DNA of 64,000 nucleotides from Datura wrightii (taxonomy: Eukaryota > Streptophyta > Magnoliopsida > Solanales > Solanaceae). A program made the position numbers and the translations under genes. The notes beneath the pieces were generated by a model, which worked only from the letters and a program-made list of their open reading frames with translations, ran no database searches and was not told where the DNA came from. The stretch spans positions 176,891,001 to 176,955,000 of the forward strand of contig JASDFA010000016.1 in the NCBI GenBank assembly GCA_035772735.1, in the 5' to 3' direction. Shown here piece by piece: positions 59,788-64,000 of this stretch. Numbering within the stretch: position 1 is the first letter of the stretch; the number at the start of each line of letters is the position of its first letter.

Positions 59788-61900
59788 AGTAAGCAAGCAA
59801 ATCCATATACTTGTTTCAAAATAAATATTATTTTTTTAATTTTATTTTGTTTTAAAATAACTGACGTAAGAAATCTTTCAATTTTAAAATTTTTAGATAA
59901 TGAAAAATATTAAAGAGTTATATTCTTTTAATATTTAGTTAGAGTAAGTGGGTAAACATATATATATATATATATTTTTAGGAATAAGTAATTTTCTTTG
60001 ACTGTGCTAAAATCACCATTTTTTTTTTTTGAAAAGGAGGGAGTAGGTCTTAATTGGGGCCGGTTCAAAGTCGCTTGATTCCAGGATTTGGTATGAGTTA
60101 TTTAAATTTGATTGCTATCTTTTTTCCTAGGATTAGGAGTTTGTTTATGATGGATTATCAGATTCCAGAACTACAACATATGGCTCTGAAATTTTGCCTA
60201 ATTCTTATGTGATTTTGCTTGATTAATCCAGTCAGATTATCATGCATGAAAACTTTAAATTATTTCTAATATGTCTATAAACTAGTCTTGTTAACCTCTT
60301 AATAAATTAAGTTCGTATTTGTATTCTTTAGGTCTGAATATACCTTCCTGCATGTTTCCATTGTTAATCTCAAACATAATATGACTTTCCGAAATTTTGG
60401 TGCACCTTGACAGTCCTGTATGATTTGTTTCCTTCCCTACTTCAAATAAATTTTGAACAGCCTTTACATGTTATGTATGTTAGTCTTCTTACCTTATGCA
60501 TTAGGAAGCTGCCTTATATATGTTTTAGCAATCCTATTTGATTCTATATACTGTTAATGTTTTGAGGAAAATCTTTTGTGCATTTAGTAACTCCGTGTTG
60601 AATGATATGATTTTTACTTAATGATTGTTTATATTTGGTAAACTTTGGCTATGAAGGAAAGTCTCTTGATTTATGTCTTATTGTAATAATTGGACAGTTG
60701 AATTGTTGAGTTCGTTCTGTTGTAAGCTTGAGGGGTGCTGGGTTGCTTCTAATTAGTCTCTATAGTTGGTGAGTGTCTGCCTCTAAGTGCCAAGTTCGTT
60801 GTTTTTACATCTAATTCTTAGAGAAGCTAGCAAGTCACTATGCATTAATGGGTGATGTTTGGGTTTGCTGTTGCCTTCTATTATAGATCCCCTACCATCT
60901 TTCTGCATTCCATTTTATGTTTAGCACAACTCTTCTTAGAATTGTCGAGTCTCCATTAACCTCTAGTGCCTTCTGAATTATTGAGTTTTCAAAGAAACTG
61001 AAAGAACCTGCTTTTATACCTATCTCATGGGTAGAAATGGTCTTTCCTTTTTCGTGCAATTCATCTTAATATCATACACGTTCATTACAAAGATGCATTG
61101 TATACAAAGTCATATAGTAGAATAGGACATATAGTATAAGTTATTAATTTAAACAATTTGCACTTAAGAAATCGTATTGTGAGTTATTAGTGGCTGGTTT
61201 GGTACTAATAAATTGATAACATATCACAAACACATTTAATTATTTGTAATTAATCGTTCAAACTAAGAAAGACTCGTCAAAATTAGTGGAAACAACCACT
61301 AATACTTGCATTAGATTAGATTATTTATATCACACTACTTGGGATGCAATCCTTCTCTGAACCTTATTAACGTGGGTTACTTTGTGTATCGGGCTGTCCT
61401 TCTTTCAAATTATATTTTCAACAGTCCTAAACATAAGATTGATTTGCATTATAAGTACAATTTTATTCAATGTAATTACCTTTTAAAAGAAAAAATCTCA
61501 ATCTCTTTTAAATTTCTAAATATTAATATTTTTCATATATTTCAAATAAGGAAGGATTTAATACATAAATTTAGTTAATTTAAAAATTTTAAATATTAGC
61601 AAAATAATTAAATAACTATTTGATCAAGCATGAACTCTATTTTCAAAAGGTAAAAAGGTGAATGATATTTTGCTATGAGGCTTCATACTTTAAATATTTA
61701 GTAATAACTTAATTTTAAAATTTCCGTTTTACCCTTTACAAGATGATTTCAATTTAATTTTCTCTCTCTTAATCTATGTGTCTAGTCAAACACCTCAACA
61801 TAAATTGAAACAGAAGAAATAATGTAGATTTAACTAAAGAGAGTGAATAACAAGAGTATTCGATTAATTGAAACAACTTAAAGTATGTTGTGTTTCTAAC

Positions 61901-61978
<78 letters not shown>

Positions 61979-62664
61979 TTTACAATGTTTTTAGTAGAAG
62001 AAGTAATTTCAATGTATTAATACATTATAAAATTATGCTCTGTAATTTTTTCTCGTATTGTGAGTTGAAACATTGTGATAGATAATTAGTTAGTTTAATA
62101 AATAAAATATTGATATAAGTTAACATATTATAATTAATTTTAAGGTCTTAAATGTTAGGACTTTTAATATAGTTCAAATAAAGAAATATTTAAGAAGCAA
62201 ACTTTATAAATTTTAAAATACTAAATGTTGGAAGTTCTTACCTTTTACAAATAAGTAAAGATTTAATAGCTATAATTTTAATTAATTTCAAAGTTACTTA
62301 CCAATTTCAATTTTTTTTTTAAAATTAATTTCAAATTCCTAAATATTAGGATAATAATTAAATAATAAGTATTTTAATAAAAATAGTGAATGACAATTTT
62401 GTCTATTATAAAGTCTTTTAATAAAGGGCAAAAAGTTCAATCAACATTTCTAAGGGCCTTTACACTTTTAATATAGTATAGATAGATAGATATGGATATA
62501 GATTAAATTCTGAAAGTGTTAATTTGCATGAGCAGTTTGTTTAGTTTATTTCACTGGTTGGCTGAGTAAAATCAGTAATGAAGAGATAACCCTTACTTTT
62601 TCTTGTGTAGAATATCTATATATGGATTTTCAGTTCTAATGGATTTTTGGTTAGTTGAATGCAG
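59788..62664 (+). other. Probable 5'-UTR intron of DBR1
   Basis: AT-rich, no coding sequence, with a donor-like site at its left and 'ttagttgaatgcag' acceptor immediately before the ATG. It contains a long AT microsatellite (61900-61974), a 61.6-62.4 kb tract of very low GC, and a 'tagatagatagatatgg' motif near 62480 also seen near 33431. An alternative is that 59.4-59.8 kb is a separate gene start and DBR1 begins elsewhere. Confidence 0.45.
61900..61974. repeat. AT dinucleotide microsatellite
   Basis: About 75 bp of AT repeats with one ATAC interruption near 61912. Confidence 0.95.
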
Positions 62665-62787
62665 ATGAGGATAGCAGTAGAAGGGTGTATGCATGGGGAC
62701 TTGGATAATGTCTATGCCACCTTATTGCATTTGCAAGAAGTTCAGAATATAAAGATTGACCTCCTTTTATGCTGCGGTGACTTTCAG
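62665..62787 (+). CDS. DBR1: RNA lariat debranching enzyme DBR1, coding exon 1
   Basis: 41 codons from ATG to a splice donor (CAG/GTAGAT), phase 0. The translation MRIAVEGCMHGDLDNVYATL... LLLCCGDFQ is unmistakably the N-terminus of DBR1, the metallophosphoesterase that cleaves the 2'-5' bond at the branch point of intron lariats in the nucleus. Visible metal-site residues are Cys8, His10 and Asp39 (GC-HG and CCGDFQ motifs). The start is fixed by family homology and by the acceptor-like tgcag just upstream. This is the only host gene confidently recognised, and no defect is visible. Confidence 0.93.
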
Positions 62788-63344
62788 GTAGATACACTTG
62801 TTCCTTGTTAGCTTTTGACGCATTACTTATTATTTGATTTTCCTGAATGAGTTAATAATGGATCGAGCTTTGGCTCATTTGGTTTACATATACCACCCAA
62901 TAACGATTACACTTGGATTTTGTTGTTCTAAATCTTCTATGTTTAATTATTTTTGAAATTGTTATCCATTAATTGGAAAATTAGGCTTTGGCTCATCCCT
63001 TTTAACAGATGTTATTCAGTTTAAGTGTGCTCTTCATCATTTGAATCATTCTTCTTTGATACAACTCTTTAGTGTTTTGATCTTCTATGCTTCATGATGT
63101 TGGTAGTGATATGGATTCCATGCTTAATTTCACGGTTATATTGAAGAAGAACATAACCAAGAATAAAATTTGAGATAGCAGAGAGATTTCTCATATTAAC
63201 TGATGAAACGAGTAAATAGAAAAATTGTGTTTGGCCTTTGAACGTGTTGATTTGCCTGAATTTTTGCAACAATTTGATGCATCTAAAACACTTAAATCCT
63301 CGACCTGACTAGTGCGAATTGAGATATTTTATTTGTGCAAACAG
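62788..63344 (+). other. DBR1: DBR1 intron
   Basis: 557 bp, GT...AG (gtagat... tgcaaacag), AT-rich with T-rich 3' part. Removing it joins the two exons in frame at a point conserved in the protein family (GDFQ followed by AVRNE). Confidence 0.9.
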
Positions 63345-63502
63345 GCTGTTAGGAATGAGAAGGATCTGGAAAGCTTAAATGTGCCACCTAAATACCGGAG
63401 CATGAACTCTTTCTGGAAGTATTACTCAGGAGAGAAAGTAGCACCATTTCCAACTATATTTATTGGAGGAAATCACGAAGCATCCAATTACCTTTGGGAA
63501 CT
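63345..63502 (+). CDS. DBR1: RNA lariat debranching enzyme DBR1, coding exon 2
   Basis: 158 bases, 52 codons plus two bases, starting AVRNEKDLESLNVPPKYRSM and including YYSGEKVAPFPTIFIGGNHE with the catalytic GNHE motif (Asn and His bind metal or phosphate in this fold). It ends ASNYLWE plus CT before the donor GTGAGT. The remaining exons (rest of the phosphoesterase domain and the C-terminal DBR1 domain) lie to the right of the window. Confidence 0.93.
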
Positions 63503-64000
63503 GTGAGTTTGTACCCATATATGATAACTGCAGTCAGTATTGCAGGAAATTGTTCCCATGATTGATTATAATTTCTGTATCTCATCTCTTAATCTGGAAC
63601 TGTCAAAGCATCTTTATCAGTGTTTTCTCTTTTATAGCTTTCTTGCACTAGATCTTATTTGTGATGATATAAAGTCTTCATAAAAGCTGTTCAATCTTGT
63701 AACTAAAATGGCTGGTCAGCTGTCTTATAGTCATCTGATGTAGTTGAAATTATCAAGTTACCAGTGATAGATAGCTGTCTTCTGCAATGAACTATTCAAA
63801 TTTTGTTGTTCTTGTATTACTTGACATTTGAGTGTCTATTTACTTCAAGTGCTTACAATTGTGACTTGAAGGAAATTTAAGAAAGACATCTTGAATGAAT
63901 CGCGAATGAGTTAATGGTCTGTATGTAGAGCTTGTGTTTGTGTTGTGTGGTGATTGTTTGTTTTAGGTGAACCATTTTACTTGCTTAATCTTTAGTCTCT
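63503..64000 (+). other. DBR1: DBR1 next intron, partial
   Basis: Begins with consensus donor gtgagt. AT-rich with no further exon before the end of the window. Confidence 0.8.

Noticed and set aside
59490..59819. Arg/Ser/Pro-rich reading frames of 86-100 codons on both strands
   Set aside because: Open only because of GC-rich tandem repeats; no domain; position fits a 5' UTR.
61339..61578. 79-codon frame in the DBR1 5' region
   Set aside because: AT-rich chance frame inside a probable intron, with no family resemblance.
1..64000. A novel defence system, CRISPR array or operon
   Set aside because: Composition, introns, LTR elements and SINE/LINE content show plant nuclear DNA; no array of spaced identical repeats or operon-like gene packing is present.

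Overview
This is a repeat-rich stretch of plant nuclear DNA, most likely from the nightshade family (Solanaceae). The family call rests on a TS-type SINE at about 32.3 kb, the flavour of the RTE LINE tail at 33.6-34.6 kb, and the LTR families. I recognise one host gene: the 5' part of the RNA lariat debranching enzyme DBR1 at the far right (coding exons at 62665-62787 and 63345-63502), which runs out of the window. Almost everything else is mobile DNA in various states of decay.

Layout, left to right. 1-6443: the 3' half of a plus-strand Athila/Tat-type Gypsy element. It holds a long reading frame with eight internal stops and no frameshift (621-2795), a 3' LTR (4408-6011) and a further LTR remnant. 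6444-12560: a minus-strand Athila/Tat-type element reduced to gag and protease, split by a solo LTR at 9589-12075. 13257-15797 and 16197-18483: two more solo LTRs. 19818-31282: a full-length but dead Tekay/Del-type chromovirus with target duplication GAAGC, carrying a related solo LTR (23991-26074) in its protease/RT junction. 31283-38570: AT-rich spacer with a TS SINE, a 5'-truncated RTE LINE and a possible Helitron 3' end. 38571-51056: a younger-looking but coding-defective Tekay-type element with target duplication TTAAT, and a solo LTR of the same family inserted just upstream of its polypurine tract. This gives an LTR-pol-LTR-LTR structure.

51387-56804 is the most unusual part. A 5,038-bp piece of an endogenous pararetrovirus (Caulimoviridae) is flanked by a perfect 190-bp direct duplication of host sequence. 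The viral piece is circularly permuted: a presumed polyprotein C-terminus, then promoter, leader, tRNA-Met primer site, movement protein, a second region, and a coat protein with zinc knuckle. The reverse transcriptase core is missing. Both ends carry short inverted copies of internal viral sequence (72 and 68 bp). This pattern fits capture of viral DNA at a double-strand break, with templated synthesis at the ends, rather than integrase-mediated insertion.

56805-59261 holds a host tandem repeat and a minus-strand, internally deleted Copia element (57318-59261, target duplication TAATT). From about 59.4 kb the probable DBR1 promoter and a GC-rich 5' UTR begin, followed by a probable 2.9-kb 5'-UTR intron. 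A recurring theme is decay by apparent C-to-T change (stops at TAG/TAA/TGA with the frame kept, a His-to-Tyr zinc knuckle), as expected for silenced, methylated plant repeats.
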